Positions 50,887 to 60,064 of a stretch of 64,000 nt of DNA are shown here, piece by piece. Numbering within the stretch: position 1 is the first letter of the stretch; each line of letters begins with the position of its first letter. The notes beneath the pieces are model-generated. The model was not told the origin of the DNA. It saw nothing but the letters and a program-made list of their open reading frames with translations, and ran no database searches. The stretch is taken from contig NZ_JAGINM010000001.1 of NCBI RefSeq assembly GCF_017876095.1, positions 248,001 to 312,000 of the forward strand, given 5' to 3'. The translations under genes and the position numbers were made by a program. This stretch comes from Azospirillum agricola. GTDB lineage: Bacteria; Pseudomonadota; Alphaproteobacteria; Azospirillales; Azospirillaceae.

Positions 50887-51951
50887 ATGCCGTCTTCCTC
50901 CATGCTTCCCCCCTGGCATCCCCGCGAGTTCGCCCGCCGCCGCCCCTTCCTGTCCGCGCGCGGGCGGGTGCTGGGGGCGGTCCGCCGCTTCTTCGAGGAG
51001 CACGCCTTCGTCGAGGTCGACACCCCGGCGCTCCAGGTCTCGCCGGGGATGGAGCCGCATCTCCAGGCCTTCGCGACCGACCTCCAGGGGCCGCACCCCG
51101 ACGACCGCCGCCGGCTGTACCTGCACACCAGCCCGGAATTCGCCATGAAGAAGCTGCTGGTCGCCGGGGTGCCGCGCCTCTGGCAACTGGCGCACGTCTA
51201 TCGCAACGGCGAGCGCTCGGGCACCCACGCGCCGGAATTCTCGATGCTGGAATGGTACCGGGCGGGGGAGGGCTACCGCAGCCTGATCGGGGATTGCCAG
51301 GAGCTGCTGCGCGGCGGGGCGGAAGCCGGCGGGCACCGCCGCTTCGCCTTCCGCGGCATGGAGTGCGATCCCTTCAAGGAGTGGCGCATCCTGACGGTGC
51401 CCGACGCCTTCCTCGAATATGCCGGGATCGACCTGATGGCGACCTGCGACGGCGGCCACGAGCCCGATCCGGCGGCGCTGGCCGCGGAATCGGCGCGGAT
51501 CGGCATCGCGCCGCACGACGGCGACCGCTGGGAGGACATCGTCTTCCGGATCATGTTCGACCGCATCGAGCCGCATCTTGGGGCCGGCGTGCCCTGCGTG
51601 CTGACCGACTACCCGCTGTGCATGGCGGCGCTGTCGCGGCCGAAGCCGGACAATCCCCGGCTGGCCGAGCGGTTCGAGCTGTACGCCTGCGGGCTGGAAC
51701 TGGCCAACGCCTTCGGCGAGCTGACCGACGCGGCGACCCAGCGCGCCCGCTTCGAGGCGGACATGGAGCTGAAGCAGCGCCTCTACGGCGAGCGCTTCCC
51801 GGTGGACGAGGAGTTCCTCGCCGCGCTGGAGCACGGCATGCCGGAGAGCAGCGGCATCGCCATGGGCTTCGACCGGCTGGCGATGCTGTGCAGCGGGGCG
51901 GAGGACATCGGGCAGGTGCTCTGGCTGCCGGTGGCCGACCCAGCTGGGTGA
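50887..51951 (+). CDS. epmA: EF-P--(R)-beta-lysine ligase EpmA
   Basis: 354-residue truncated class II lysyl-tRNA-synthetase paralogue (PoxA/GenX/YjeA). It has the class II core without the anticodon-binding domain: VDTPALQVSPGMEPHLQAF, the motif 2 loop RNGERSGTHAPEFSMLEW, and the motif 3 region GIAMGFDRLAMLCSGAEDI. It attaches beta-lysine to EF-P. Linkage to efp, separated only by the RTX gene, supports this role. An ATG five codons downstream is an alternative start. Confidence 0.95.
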   Translation: MPSSSMLPPWHPREFARRRPFLSARGRVLGAVRRFFEEHAFVEVDTPALQVSPGMEPHLQAFATDLQGPHPDDRRRLYLHTSPEFAMKKLLVAGVPRLWQLAHVYRNGERSGTHAPEFSMLEWYRAGEGYRSLIGDCQELLRGGAEAGGHRRFAFRGMECDPFKEWRILTVPDAFLEYAGIDLMATCDGGHEPDPAALAAESARIGIAPHDGDRWEDIVFRIMFDRIEPHLGAGVPCVLTDYPLCMAALSRPKPDNPRLAERFELYACGLELANAFGELTDAATQRARFEADMELKQRLYGERFPVDEEFLAALEHGMPESSGIAMGFDRLAMLCSGAEDIGQVLWLPVADPAG

Positions 51952-51970
51952 CGGGGGCAAGGAAAGGAAA

Positions 51971-51996
51971 AGCCGCCGGACGGGCATCCGGCGGCT
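51971..51996. terminator. bidirectional terminator between epmA and the fadL-like gene
   Basis: A 10-bp perfect stem AGCCGCCGGA / TCCGGCGGCT with a 6-nt loop, placed between the convergent epmA and porin genes. A weak T-run lies on the right and an A-run (GAAAGGAAA) on the left. Confidence 0.7.
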
Positions 51997-52020
51997 CTCA
52001 TCAGGCGTCTGTGCGGCGGA

Positions 52021-53355
52021 TCAGAAGGAGATCTTGGCCTGGAGGCCGATCAGGTCGATGCCGCCCGAGTAGCGGACGTCGAGGTTGCCGCGCCCCGACT
52101 CCGGCCCGGTCAGATCGTCGGTCAGATGGACCGAGGTCTTCGGCACGAACAGGTGGGTGTAGGCCGCATCGATCTGGATGTTCTCGGTGACGCGGTAGCC
52201 GGCGCCGACCGAGAGCCAGTAGCGGTTCTGCTCGGGAATGCGGGAGGTGCGGTACTCGACGTCGACCGCCGCCTTGTCGAAGGCGACACCGCCGCGCAGG
52301 GTGAGGTCGTCCGTCACCTTGTAGGCGGTGCCGAGCGAGAAGAACCAGGTGTCGCGCCACTTCTCCTCGGTCAGCTGGGTCAGCGCCGGGTTGTCGACGA
52401 CGACGCGCAGTTCATGGAAGCGCGACCAGTTGGTCCACTGGACGTCGCCCATCACCGACCATTTGCTGTTCACCTCGTGGTAGAGGCCGAGCGAGGCGCT
52501 GTCCGGAGTCACCAGCTTGGCGCTGCCGCCCTGCTTCGGAAGCAGCCCGGCGAGGCCGGCCGGCAGGCCGGTGAAGCTGATGTCGCCGGTGATCTGGTGC
52601 TTGATGGCCGAACGGTAGCCGAGGCCGATGCGCGTGCCCTTGACCGGCTCGTAGAGCAGGCCGGCGGTCATGCCCCAGCCCCAGTCGTCGCCGACCACGT
52701 CGCTGTTGACGTCCAGCGAGCCCGGCGTGCGGCCGAGACGCACCGCGAAGTCCGAGGATTGCGACAGCTTGGCCTTGGCGTACTGGATCTGCACGCCGGC
52801 ACCCAGCGTCAGCTCCGGGGTAACGCGGTAGGAGACGGTGGGCGTGAAGTTGTAGGTGCGCAGGTCGGAACGGGTGCCGTGGTAGCGGCCAACCCAGTTG
52901 TCGCCATAGTCGGTGACGAGGCCGAAGGGGCCGTTGGCCGACAGGCCGAGCTTCAGGTCGTCGTTGACCGAATAGACGAAGTAGCCGGCGGGAACCAGCG
53001 CGTCCTGGCCGATGTCGCCCGGGCTGGAGTTGCCGCTGATCGCGGTGCCGCCGAGCCGCGCCGCGCGGGTTGCGCGGGCGCTGTCCACCTTGGTGCCGAT
53101 GATCACGCCGGTGGCGGTCTGCACGATCTGCGTTCCCGAAACCAGCCCCATGGTCGCCGGATTGAAGAACATCGAACTGGCGTCGCCGTTGCCGCCCGCG
53201 GTCACGCCGGCGAAGGCGGTGCCCTGTCCCGACACGCTCTGCTCGCGCAGCGCGAAGCCGGCCGCCTCGGCGGTGTTCGGCGCGGCGAGCGGCGCCGCCA
53301 CGGCGATGGCGGCGGCCGCGGTCAGCAGACGGTTTCTCAGCGTCACGAAGGGCAT
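52021..53355 (-). CDS. FadL/OMPP1-family outer-membrane porin
   Basis: 444 residues with a signal peptide (LTAAAAIAVAAPLAAPNTAEA). The mature N terminus AAGFALREQSVSGQGTAFAGVTA...ASSMFFNPATM is the plug ('hatch') signature of FadL proteins; the rest is a beta-barrel ending LQAKISF with the C-terminal Phe. FadL proteins import hydrophobic substrates such as long-chain fatty acids or aromatic hydrocarbons; the substrate here is unknown. An AAGGAACC site precedes the chosen ATG. Confidence 0.9.
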   Translation of the reverse strand: MPFVTLRNRLLTAAAAIAVAAPLAAPNTAEAAGFALREQSVSGQGTAFAGVTAGGNGDASSMFFNPATMGLVSGTQIVQTATGVIIGTKVDSARATRAARLGGTAISGNSSPGDIGQDALVPAGYFVYSVNDDLKLGLSANGPFGLVTDYGDNWVGRYHGTRSDLRTYNFTPTVSYRVTPELTLGAGVQIQYAKAKLSQSSDFAVRLGRTPGSLDVNSDVVGDDWGWGMTAGLLYEPVKGTRIGLGYRSAIKHQITGDISFTGLPAGLAGLLPKQGGSAKLVTPDSASLGLYHEVNSKWSVMGDVQWTNWSRFHELRVVVDNPALTQLTEEKWRDTWFFSLGTAYKVTDDLTLRGGVAFDKAAVDVEYRTSRIPEQNRYWLSVGAGYRVTENIQIDAAYTHLFVPKTSVHLTDDLTGPESGRGNLDVRYSGGIDLIGLQAKISF

Positions 53356-53578
53356 TTGGTTCCTTCCCCAGATTGTGTTGTTGACGCTATGATACACAAA
53401 CTGACGCTTACGTAAAGAGCCGCGGATTATCGATCAGTTCGCTCAACAAACAATGCAATCGCGAGGATGCGCTTGCCAAGCCGCTGTGTTTGAAGGGGTT
53501 CGTTTTGGCGAGAAACTGATGCTTCCGCGCAACGTCCGTGCGTCACGAGGTCGCGGAAGGCGCGAGCGCGGTGGAGAT

Positions 53579-54385
53579 TCAGGCGAACAGGGCGGCCAGG
53601 GCGGCGAAGGCCTCGCGCAGGATGTTGTGCTCGTCGCTCCACACCAGCTTGGCGGTGATGGCGACGGAGGCGACGATCAGCATCGGGCGCACGATTCGCG
53701 CCCCGTTGCGGATGACCATATGCGCGCCGAGCTGGGCGCCGATGGACTGGCCGGCGCCCATCAGCAGCCCGACCGTCCACAGCACATGGCCGCCGACGAT
53801 GAAGAAGATCAGCGCCGCGATGTTGCTGGTCAGGTTCAGCACCTTGGTGTGCGCCGTGGCCTTGCGCAGGTTGTGGCCGAGCAGCGAGACGAAGGCGATG
53901 GTGAAGAAGGTCCCGGTCCCCGGCCCGAAGAAGCCGTCGTAGAAGCCGATGCCGGTGCCGACCGAGAAGGCGAAGGCGTGCTCGCCGATGCGCTGGTGGG
54001 CGTCCATGTCGCCGGCCTTGGGCGACAGCAGCAGATAGAGCGCGATGCCGATCAGCAGGATCGGGATGACGTCGCGCAGGAAGCTCGAATCGAGAAGCTG
54101 CACCAGGATGGCGCCGAACGCCGACCCGACGAAGGTGCAGGCGATCATCGTGCGCATGGCGCCGGGATGCACCTCGCCCCGGCGGACGAACTTGATGGTG
54201 GCCGACAGCGACCCGAAGCTCGATTGCAGCTTGTTCGTCGCCAGCGCCTCGGCCGGCGTGATGCCGGCGGCGAGCAGCGCCGGGATGGTCAGCAGCCCAC
54301 CGCCGCCCGCGATGGCGTCGACGAAGCCGGCGAGCAGGCCGACGGCAAACAGCGTGCCCAGAATCTCGGGCGTCAGCAGATCCAT
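53579..54385 (-). CDS. TSUP-family (TauE/SafE) membrane transporter
   Basis: 268 residues, about eight helices. The two family motifs are present: VDAIAGGGGLLTIPALLAAG in the first half and FYDGFFGPGTGTFFTIAFVSLLG in the second. TSUP proteins export sulfite, sulfoacetate or related anions. It follows thiE by 27 bp and may belong to the fba-thiE operon; the substrate is unknown. Confidence 0.92.
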   Translation of the reverse strand: MDLLTPEILGTLFAVGLLAGFVDAIAGGGGLLTIPALLAAGITPAEALATNKLQSSFGSLSATIKFVRRGEVHPGAMRTMIACTFVGSAFGAILVQLLDSSFLRDVIPILLIGIALYLLLSPKAGDMDAHQRIGEHAFAFSVGTGIGFYDGFFGPGTGTFFTIAFVSLLGHNLRKATAHTKVLNLTSNIAALIFFIVGGHVLWTVGLLMGAGQSIGAQLGAHMVIRNGARIVRPMLIVASVAITAKLVWSDEHNILREAFAALAALFA

Positions 54386-54412
54386 GATCGAGTCCGTATC
54401 GGCGCGGCCTCG

Positions 54413-55165
54413 TCAGCCGGCGCTCGTCTCCCCGTCGTCGCCGGAGGGGTCGGGGGAGATTCCGGCCGAGAGGTCGGTCGAGAAGTCGGTCGTGACGGTC
54501 CAGCCGCTGGGGGCGGCGGCGATGGCCGCGTTCAGCGCCTTGACCCCGGCGCCCGGCCCGTCCGGATGACCCCAGACGGCGTTGACCACCGCCAGGAAGT
54601 CGGCGCCGGCCGACACCAGCGGCGCGCAGTTGGCGGCGGTGATGCCGCCGATGGCCACGCAGGGAACCTCCATCAGCTCGGCCCACCAGTGCAGCAGGTC
54701 GGGCACGGCGTGGTGTTCCGTGGCCTTGGTGTCCGTCGGGAAGAAGGCCCCGAAGGCGACGTAGTCGGCCCCATCCTCCGCCGCGACCATGGCGAGGTGG
54801 CGGCTGTCGTGGCAGGTCACGCCGACGATGGCGTCGCTGCCCATGATCTTGCGCGCGTCGCGGTAGGGCGTGTCGCTCTGCCCGACATGCACGCCGTCGC
54901 AGCCCATCTCGCGGGCCAGCCGCGGATGGTCGTTCAGGATGAAGGCGACCTCGCGTTCCTGGGCGATCGGGCGCAGCGCGTCGCAGGCGCGGCGGATCGC
55001 GTCGTCGGAACAGTCCTTCAGGCGAAGCTGGACGCAGGCGACGTCGCCGGCGTCGAGAGCCTCGGCCAGAAGCGGCGCGAACGCCGCCGGCTCCAGGGCC
55101 GGCGGCGTCACGAGGTACAGGCGGCAGGCGGAGGGTTCCGCCCGCGTCGTCTTTCCCTTGGCCAA
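54413..55165 (-). CDS. thiE: thiamine phosphate synthase
   Basis: 250-residue TIM-barrel enzyme coupling HMP-pyrophosphate and thiazole phosphate. Motifs: [54 protein letters not shown] and [10 protein letters not shown]. The C-terminal 30 residues are an acidic extension not seen in most ThiE. It starts with TTG, preceded by GGGAG six bases upstream inside the fba stop region, and follows fba by 3 bp, so it is clearly coupled. No TPP riboswitch is visible in the short gap. Confidence 0.93.
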   Translation of the reverse strand: MAKGKTTRAEPSACRLYLVTPPALEPAAFAPLLAEALDAGDVACVQLRLKDCSDDAIRRACDALRPIAQEREVAFILNDHPRLAREMGCDGVHVGQSDTPYRDARKIMGSDAIVGVTCHDSRHLAMVAAEDGADYVAFGAFFPTDTKATEHHAVPDLLHWWAELMEVPCVAIGGITAANCAPLVSAGADFLAVVNAVWGHPDGPGAGVKALNAAIAAAPSGWTVTTDFSTDLSAGISPDPSGDDGETSAG

Positions 55166-55168
55166 GTC

Positions 55169-56098
55169 TTACTCCCGGCCCTGGTAGATCTTCATGATCC
55201 GGTCGAGCAGCTTGAGGGCGTCCTCGCGCGGGCGCTGGAAGGCGTTGCGGCCGATGATCGAGCCGTTGCCGCCGCCGTCGCGGATGGCGCGGGCGTCCTC
55301 GAACACCGCGTCCTCGCCCTTGGTGGCGCCGCCGGAGAAGACCACGATGCGGCGGCCGTTGAAGGCGCACTGCATGATGTGCTTCACGCGCTCGGCCTGG
55401 GTGCCGATGGCGATCTGCTTGGACTCGTAGACCTTCTTGGCCTCGGCCTGCTCAAGGTGGGCCGAGGGCAGCTTCACCTTGATGATGTGGGCGCCGAGCA
55501 GGGCCGCCATGTGGGCGGCGTAGCCGATCACGTCGATCGCCAGCTCGCCGTCCTTGGTGACGGCGCCGCCGCGCGGGTAGGACCACAGCACGGTGGCGAG
55601 GCCGTAGGACTTCGCCTCCTTCGACAGCTCGCGGAACTCCTCGTACTGGGAGTACATGGCGTCGGAGCCGGGGTAGATGGTGAAGCCGATGGCCGAGGCG
55701 CCGATGCGCAGCGCGTCCTGCACCGAGGCGGTGACGGCCTGGTCGGCGGCTTCCTTCTGGGTGGACAGGCTGTTGGCGCTGTTCATCTTCAGGATCAGCG
55801 GGATCGAGCCGGCGAAGGTGCCGGCGCCGGCTTCCAGCGAGCCCAGGGGGGCGGCGTAGGCGTTGCAGCCGGCGTCGATGGCGAGCTGGTAGTGATAGTG
55901 CGGGTCGTAGCCGGCGTCGTTGGGGCCGAAGCTGCGGGCCGGGCCATGCTCGAAGCCCTGGTCGACGGGCAGGATCACCAGCTTGCCGGTGCCGCCCAGC
56001 TTGCCTTCCATCAGGATGCGGGCGAGGTTCGCCTTGGTGCCGGGATTGTCGCTCTCGTAGTTGGCGAGAATGTCTTTGACGCGGCGAGTGAGCTTCAT
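55169..56098 (-). CDS. fbaB: class I fructose-bisphosphate aldolase (archaeal/DhnA type)
   Basis: 309 residues. The Schiff-base lysine is in the HIIKVKLPSAHL strand, and the DeoC/LacD-like pattern (LVILPVDQGFEHGP, AIGFTIYPGSDA, VLWSYPRGGA, VVFSGGATKGED) is that of DhnA/FbaB aldolases, unrelated to class II Fba. It cleaves fructose-1,6-bisphosphate in the cytoplasm. First gene of the fba-thiE-TSUP set. Confidence 0.94.
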   Translation of the reverse strand: MKLTRRVKDILANYESDNPGTKANLARILMEGKLGGTGKLVILPVDQGFEHGPARSFGPNDAGYDPHYHYQLAIDAGCNAYAAPLGSLEAGAGTFAGSIPLILKMNSANSLSTQKEAADQAVTASVQDALRIGASAIGFTIYPGSDAMYSQYEEFRELSKEAKSYGLATVLWSYPRGGAVTKDGELAIDVIGYAAHMAALLGAHIIKVKLPSAHLEQAEAKKVYESKQIAIGTQAERVKHIMQCAFNGRRIVVFSGGATKGEDAVFEDARAIRDGGGNGSIIGRNAFQRPREDALKLLDRIMKIYQGRE

Positions 56099-56275
56099 TG
56101 TGGCTCTTCCCCTGGGCTTTTCTGGAATGGCGCCGTCTTAGCCCAGAGCGGCCCGCTTTGCAACGGCGGGAGGGTCGTAAAGCGGCCTTTCGCCTCGCCG
56201 AAGAGCCTAGTTCACCCGGCCGAAGGGGCTGCCGAAGAGATGGATCGGCCGGATGGCGGGCGCATCACGGAAAGA

Positions 56276-56521
56276 TTACAGAAGCATCGAATGCACGAGG
56301 ACATAAAGGCCGTAGCCGGCCCCGCCCAGCACCGCCCAGGCGCCGGCGGTCAGCAGCGTCCATAGGGCGATCAGCCGCAGCCCGCGCAGCTTCTCCACCT
56401 TCGGATCGGGGAAGGGCGTGCCGCGCCCGCCCTGCCGTCCGTGCAGCAGGCGGGATTCGGCGGAAAGCGCGGCGGTCTCGCCGGTGTCGGGCTCCGGCGG
56501 CAGGGCGATCGTGCTGGGCAT
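56276..56521 (-). CDS. small single-helix membrane protein, 81 aa
   Basis: A hydrophilic N-terminal half (ending LHGRQGGRGTPFPDPKVEKLRG) is followed by one hydrophobic region (LIALWTLLTAGAWAVLGGAGYGLYVLVHSMLL) long enough for one or two membrane passes. No ribosome site is obvious, so the start is tentative. Function unknown; it may be co-transcribed with the 135-aa gene upstream. Confidence 0.55.
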   Translation of the reverse strand: MPSTIALPPEPDTGETAALSAESRLLHGRQGGRGTPFPDPKVEKLRGLRLIALWTLLTAGAWAVLGGAGYGLYVLVHSMLL

Positions 56522-56640
56522 CGGGCTTGGCCATCGAAGGGGGTGAGACGGGCCGGGCGTGGGTACCGCATGCTCGTGTTGCCAAATCCTACACCACCTT
56601 TGCGCGGCGTCATGGGGCGAAAAAGCGGTATCGCCTCCGC

Positions 56641-57048
56641 TCAGGCATCCTGCGACGAAAGCCATGCCCGGCAGGCGGCTTCCCGGTTCCGGATACCCCG
56701 TGGGTCGAGGGCCGGGGGCAGGGCGGTGAGCAGCGTGGCGCCGTGGCCGGCGGCGATCGCCGCCAGCCGGACCGCGGTCTCGGGCGGGCCGGTGAACAGC
56801 GCGTGGCGGATTCCGGCGGCCAGCGCGCCTTGCGCCTCGCCGGCGCGGTCGCCGCAGTCCAGCACGGCGGTGACGGCGACGCCGGGGCATCGGCGCTCCA
56901 CGGCGGCGGCGATGCCAAGCAGCCAGAGCGCGCCGCCGTAGCCGCCGGCGACCAGCGTCAGCGGCAGGCCCAGCGCCCTGGCGGCGGCGGCGGCGGCCAG
57001 CGCGTCGTCAAGCCCGTGGATGCGGATGGGGCGGGAAGGTGGCGTCAC
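56641..57048 (-). CDS. hypothetical protein, 135 aa
   Basis: An Ala/Gly-rich protein, probably soluble and alpha/beta (RIHGLDDALAAAAAARALGLPLTLVAG, VTAVLDCGDRAGEAQGALAAGIRHALFTG, TAVRLAAIAAGHGATLLTALPP). The alternation of strands and helices suggests a Rossmann-like or TIM-like fold. I do not recognise the family. Confidence 0.6.
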   Translation of the reverse strand: MTPPSRPIRIHGLDDALAAAAAARALGLPLTLVAGGYGGALWLLGIAAAVERRCPGVAVTAVLDCGDRAGEAQGALAAGIRHALFTGPPETAVRLAAIAAGHGATLLTALPPALDPRGIRNREAACRAWLSSQDA

Positions 57049-57291
57049 GGCGCGGCTTTCGATGGGAACACCCGTCGGGTATAGCCGCGGCGGGGGCGGG
57101 GGCGCCAGCCCGCCGCCCCCGCCGGCTTCCTCCTTCGCCCCGGATCCCCGACAGGGTTCAACGGGGCCGGTTGAGAAAATTGAGGCAGGTCAAACCGCAC
57201 CGGATCGGTCCGGAGGTATGGTCGACCGCATCGGGTGGCGAGAACGCCGGCCCGGCCGATTTTCGGGATATCCTCCCTCGGGAACACCGCG

Positions 57292-57639
57292 ATGATGGAA
57301 TACAAGGGCTACAAGGCCCAGATCGACTTCGACAACGACGAGGGGCTGTTCGTCGGTGAGGTCATCAACACGCATGATGGCATCACCTTCTCGGGCCGGT
57401 CGGTGGACGAGTTGCGCGATTCCTTTCGCCGCGCCGTCGACGAGTATCTCGAACTGTCGTGCGATCTCGGCGGGGATGGCGAGCAGCCCTTCTCCGGGCG
57501 GCTGGCGATCCGCCTCAACCCGATCCTGCACCGCGCCATCGCCGACTGCGCGGAGCGCGAAGGCAAGAGCGTCGCCGCCTGGATCGCCGACTGCCTCGGC
57601 CGCGCGGCGGGGGTGAGCAGCGTCAAGACGGGAGGGTGA
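57292..57639 (+). CDS. HicB-family protein, probable orphan antitoxin
   Basis: 115 residues with the HicB layout: an N-terminal RNase H-like fold (MEYKGYKAQIDFDNDEGLFVGEVINTHDGITFSG, then SVDELRDSFRRAVDEYLE) and a C-terminal ribbon-helix-helix DNA-binding part (LAIRLNPILHRAIADCAEREGKSVAAWIADCLGRA). No HicA (a short double-stranded-RNA-binding toxin) is found directly on either side. It may be a solitary regulator. ATGs at 57292 and 57295 are both possible. Confidence 0.85.
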   Translation: MMEYKGYKAQIDFDNDEGLFVGEVINTHDGITFSGRSVDELRDSFRRAVDEYLELSCDLGGDGEQPFSGRLAIRLNPILHRAIADCAEREGKSVAAWIADCLGRAAGVSSVKTGG

Positions 57640-57672
57640 CGGGAAAGGCGCGCGGCCGGCGGGCGGATCGCG

Positions 57673-60033
57673 TCACCGGCGCCGCGCCGCCGCCAGCAGG
57701 TCACGACAGGCGGCCTCCACCGCACGGGCGAGCCCGGCGGCATCGCCCAGCGGACCGTCGCGCATGCGGTCGCGCAACTCCAGCCGCAGCCGGGCCAGCC
57801 GGGTCGAATCGGCGGCGAGCGTCGCGGCGATCCGTCCATAATCCTCCAGGGTCGCGGCGATCAGGTCCGGCAGGCCGACCCGTGTGAGCAGGGCCGCCCC
57901 CACCCGCGCGGCGTGCCGGTCGCCGGCCAGCGTCACCACGGGAACGCCCATCCACAGCGCCTCGCAGGTGGTGGTGGTGCCGTTGTAGGGGAACGGGTCG
58001 AGCCCGACGTCGATCCGCTGGTACAGCGCCAGATGCCCCGCCCGGCTGGCGACCCAGCCGATCAGTTCGAGACGGTCGGCGGCGATTCCGCCATCGACGA
58101 AGCGCGCGCGCAGGTCATCGCGCACCGCCGGGTCGGTCAGCCCCGGCGCCTTCAGCAGCAGCCGGGACTCCGGCAGCGTCGACAGGATGTCCGTCCAGGC
58201 GGCGATCACGGCCGGGGTCAGCTTGCCCAGTGTGTTGAAGGATCCGAAGGTGACCGGCTCCCGTCCATCCCGTGGGCGTGGCTCGGGCGCGTCGTCCGGC
58301 GGCTGGTAGCGCAGGAAGCCGTCGGGCAGGGGAATCGGCGGCTCCGAGCTCCAGGGGGCATGGTCCGGCGGCTCGATGATCGGGTCGGTCAGCCGCCCTT
58401 CGAGCGCGAGCCCGGTCGTGCCGGGGTAGCCAAGCGCCGTTAGCCGCACCGGAGCCGGCGCCAGGGCCAGCACGCCGAGCCGGCTGTCGGCGGTGTGCCC
58501 GCCCAGATCGATCAGCGCGTCGATCCGGTCGGCGCGGATGCGGTCGGCCAGCGCCGCGTCGCCGAGTCCCGCCACCTCGCGCCAGTCGTCCGCCCGTTCG
58601 CGCAGCCGGGCGGTCGTCGCGTCGGGCCGGCTGAGCGCGGCGTCGTAGCAGACGGTGCGGACCGTTCCCCGGTCATGGGCGGCGAGAAGCGGCGCGAAGA
58701 AGGTCCCCACCGAATGGGTGCGGAAATCGGCGGACAGGTAGCCGATGCGCAGCGGCCCGGCGGTTTCCCCGCGCGGGACCGGCGGAGGCGACGCGCCGGG
58801 CGGGGGGGCGTGCAGCCGCGCCCAGCGCCGGTGCTCCGCCAGCAGGGCGGCCGGCCCGGCGGACGGGTCGCTCTGGCGGATCAGCAGCAGGTTGCTGTGG
58901 AGGGCGCGGGCCGGGGCCGGAGTCAGGGCGATCAGGCGGCGCAGGACGGTCATCGCCCGTTCGGGACGGCCGGCGGCGTGGAGCGACCGGGCCAGGGCGT
59001 CCAGCGCCGCCGGATAGCCGGGCCGCAGGCGCAAGGCCCGGCGGCTGTCGATGACGGCGGCGCTCGGCCGTCCACGGTCGATCCAGCCCTGCGCCTGGTT
59101 GACCCAGGCTTCGGCCAGGCCGGGGTCGAGGGCCAGCGCGCGCGTCCGTGCCCGGTGTCCGTCGCCCGCCCGCCCCAGTTCGCGGAGCGCGAGGGCGCGG
59201 CCGTCATGCCCGGCCGCCCGTCCGGGATCGCGCTCCAGCGCCTCGTCGAACGCCGCCAGCGCCTCGGCCGGACGGCCCGCCGCCAGCAGGGCCGCCGCGA
59301 GGTCGAGCGTGCCCTCCGGCTGTTCCGGTTCGGCTCGGGCGGCGATGCGGAAGGCGGCGGCGGCGGCCGGAGGATCGGCCGGCATCAGCAGCAGGCCGAG
59401 GTTGCGGGCCGCGCCCAGCATGGCGGGAGCCGCCGCCAGCGCGGCGCGGTAGCAGCGGGCGGCGGCCGGCCGGTCGCCGATGTCGCGCAGGGCGTTGGCT
59501 CGGTTGAAATGCGCCTCCTCCAGAAGCGGGGCCAGCCGTGTCGCCCCGGCGTAGGCGGCGGCGGCCTCGCGCGGGCGCCCGCTGTCCTGGAGGGCGACGC
59601 CCAGATTGTAGCGCAGCGCGGCCTCGTCCGGCCGCAACCCGGCCAGCGCCCGCCACGGACCGATGGTCGCCGGGGCTGATTCCTCGCGCGCGGCGGCATC
59701 GGCCAAGCTCTTCCACAGATCGTCGCGCGCCGGCTCCAGCGCCAGGGTCAGGCGCAGCGCGCCGGCCTGCGGCAGCCCGGACGCGGCGAGCGTCGCCGCA
59801 TGGTTGAGGCGCAGGTCGTTGCGGTTGGGCGCGTGGCGGATCGCGACCGCGAGGCGGTGGCGCGCGTCCCCCATCCGCCCGGCCCTGGCGGCGGCCAGCC
59901 CGGCGAGGCGCCAGGCGTCGGCCTGCGTGGGATCGGCGCCCAGGATGCGGTCGCACAGGGTTTCGGCCTCGGCCAGCCGGCCGGCCTCCAGATGGTCCAG
60001 CGCCGCCAGCAGCGCTTCCCTTATGCTGGCCAC
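57673..60033 (-). CDS. TPR protein with O-GlcNAc-transferase-like GT41 domain
   Basis: About 786 residues. The first 350 form TPR repeats (for example LRYNLGVALQDSGRPREAAAAYAGATRLAP). The C-terminal half is a GT41/SPINDLY-type glycosyltransferase domain: HSVGTFFAPLL, DLGGHTADSRLGVLALAPAP, GSFNTLGKLTP, LLLKAPGL, and DPFPYNGTTTTCEALWMGVPVV with the UDP-contact region. In bacteria such proteins glycosylate flagellin, adhesins or other proteins. A GTG at 60033 with a GGCGGAGA site is chosen; an ATG at 60099 would overlap the upstream gene by 35 bp. The acceptor is unknown. Confidence 0.85.
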   Translation of the reverse strand: MASIREALLAALDHLEAGRLAEAETLCDRILGADPTQADAWRLAGLAAARAGRMGDARHRLAVAIRHAPNRNDLRLNHAATLAASGLPQAGALRLTLALEPARDDLWKSLADAAAREESAPATIGPWRALAGLRPDEAALRYNLGVALQDSGRPREAAAAYAGATRLAPLLEEAHFNRANALRDIGDRPAAARCYRAALAAAPAMLGAARNLGLLLMPADPPAAAAAFRIAARAEPEQPEGTLDLAAALLAAGRPAEALAAFDEALERDPGRAAGHDGRALALRELGRAGDGHRARTRALALDPGLAEAWVNQAQGWIDRGRPSAAVIDSRRALRLRPGYPAALDALARSLHAAGRPERAMTVLRRLIALTPAPARALHSNLLLIRQSDPSAGPAALLAEHRRWARLHAPPPGASPPPVPRGETAGPLRIGYLSADFRTHSVGTFFAPLLAAHDRGTVRTVCYDAALSRPDATTARLRERADDWREVAGLGDAALADRIRADRIDALIDLGGHTADSRLGVLALAPAPVRLTALGYPGTTGLALEGRLTDPIIEPPDHAPWSSEPPIPLPDGFLRYQPPDDAPEPRPRDGREPVTFGSFNTLGKLTPAVIAAWTDILSTLPESRLLLKAPGLTDPAVRDDLRARFVDGGIAADRLELIGWVASRAGHLALYQRIDVGLDPFPYNGTTTTCEALWMGVPVVTLAGDRHAARVGAALLTRVGLPDLIAATLEDYGRIAATLAADSTRLARLRLELRDRMRDGPLGDAAGLARAVEAACRDLLAAARRR

Positions 60034-60064
60034 GCGGTCGTCTCCGCCATCATCCCCGCCATCG

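Noticed and set aside
54413..56098. TPP riboswitch for thiE
   Set aside because: thiE follows fbaB by 3 bp and no THI-box-like sequence is visible there or in the 177 bp before fbaB.
53453..56365. A 970-codon plus-strand frame opposite TSUP, thiE and fbaB
   Set aside because: Runs antisense to three conserved genes; low-complexity translation.
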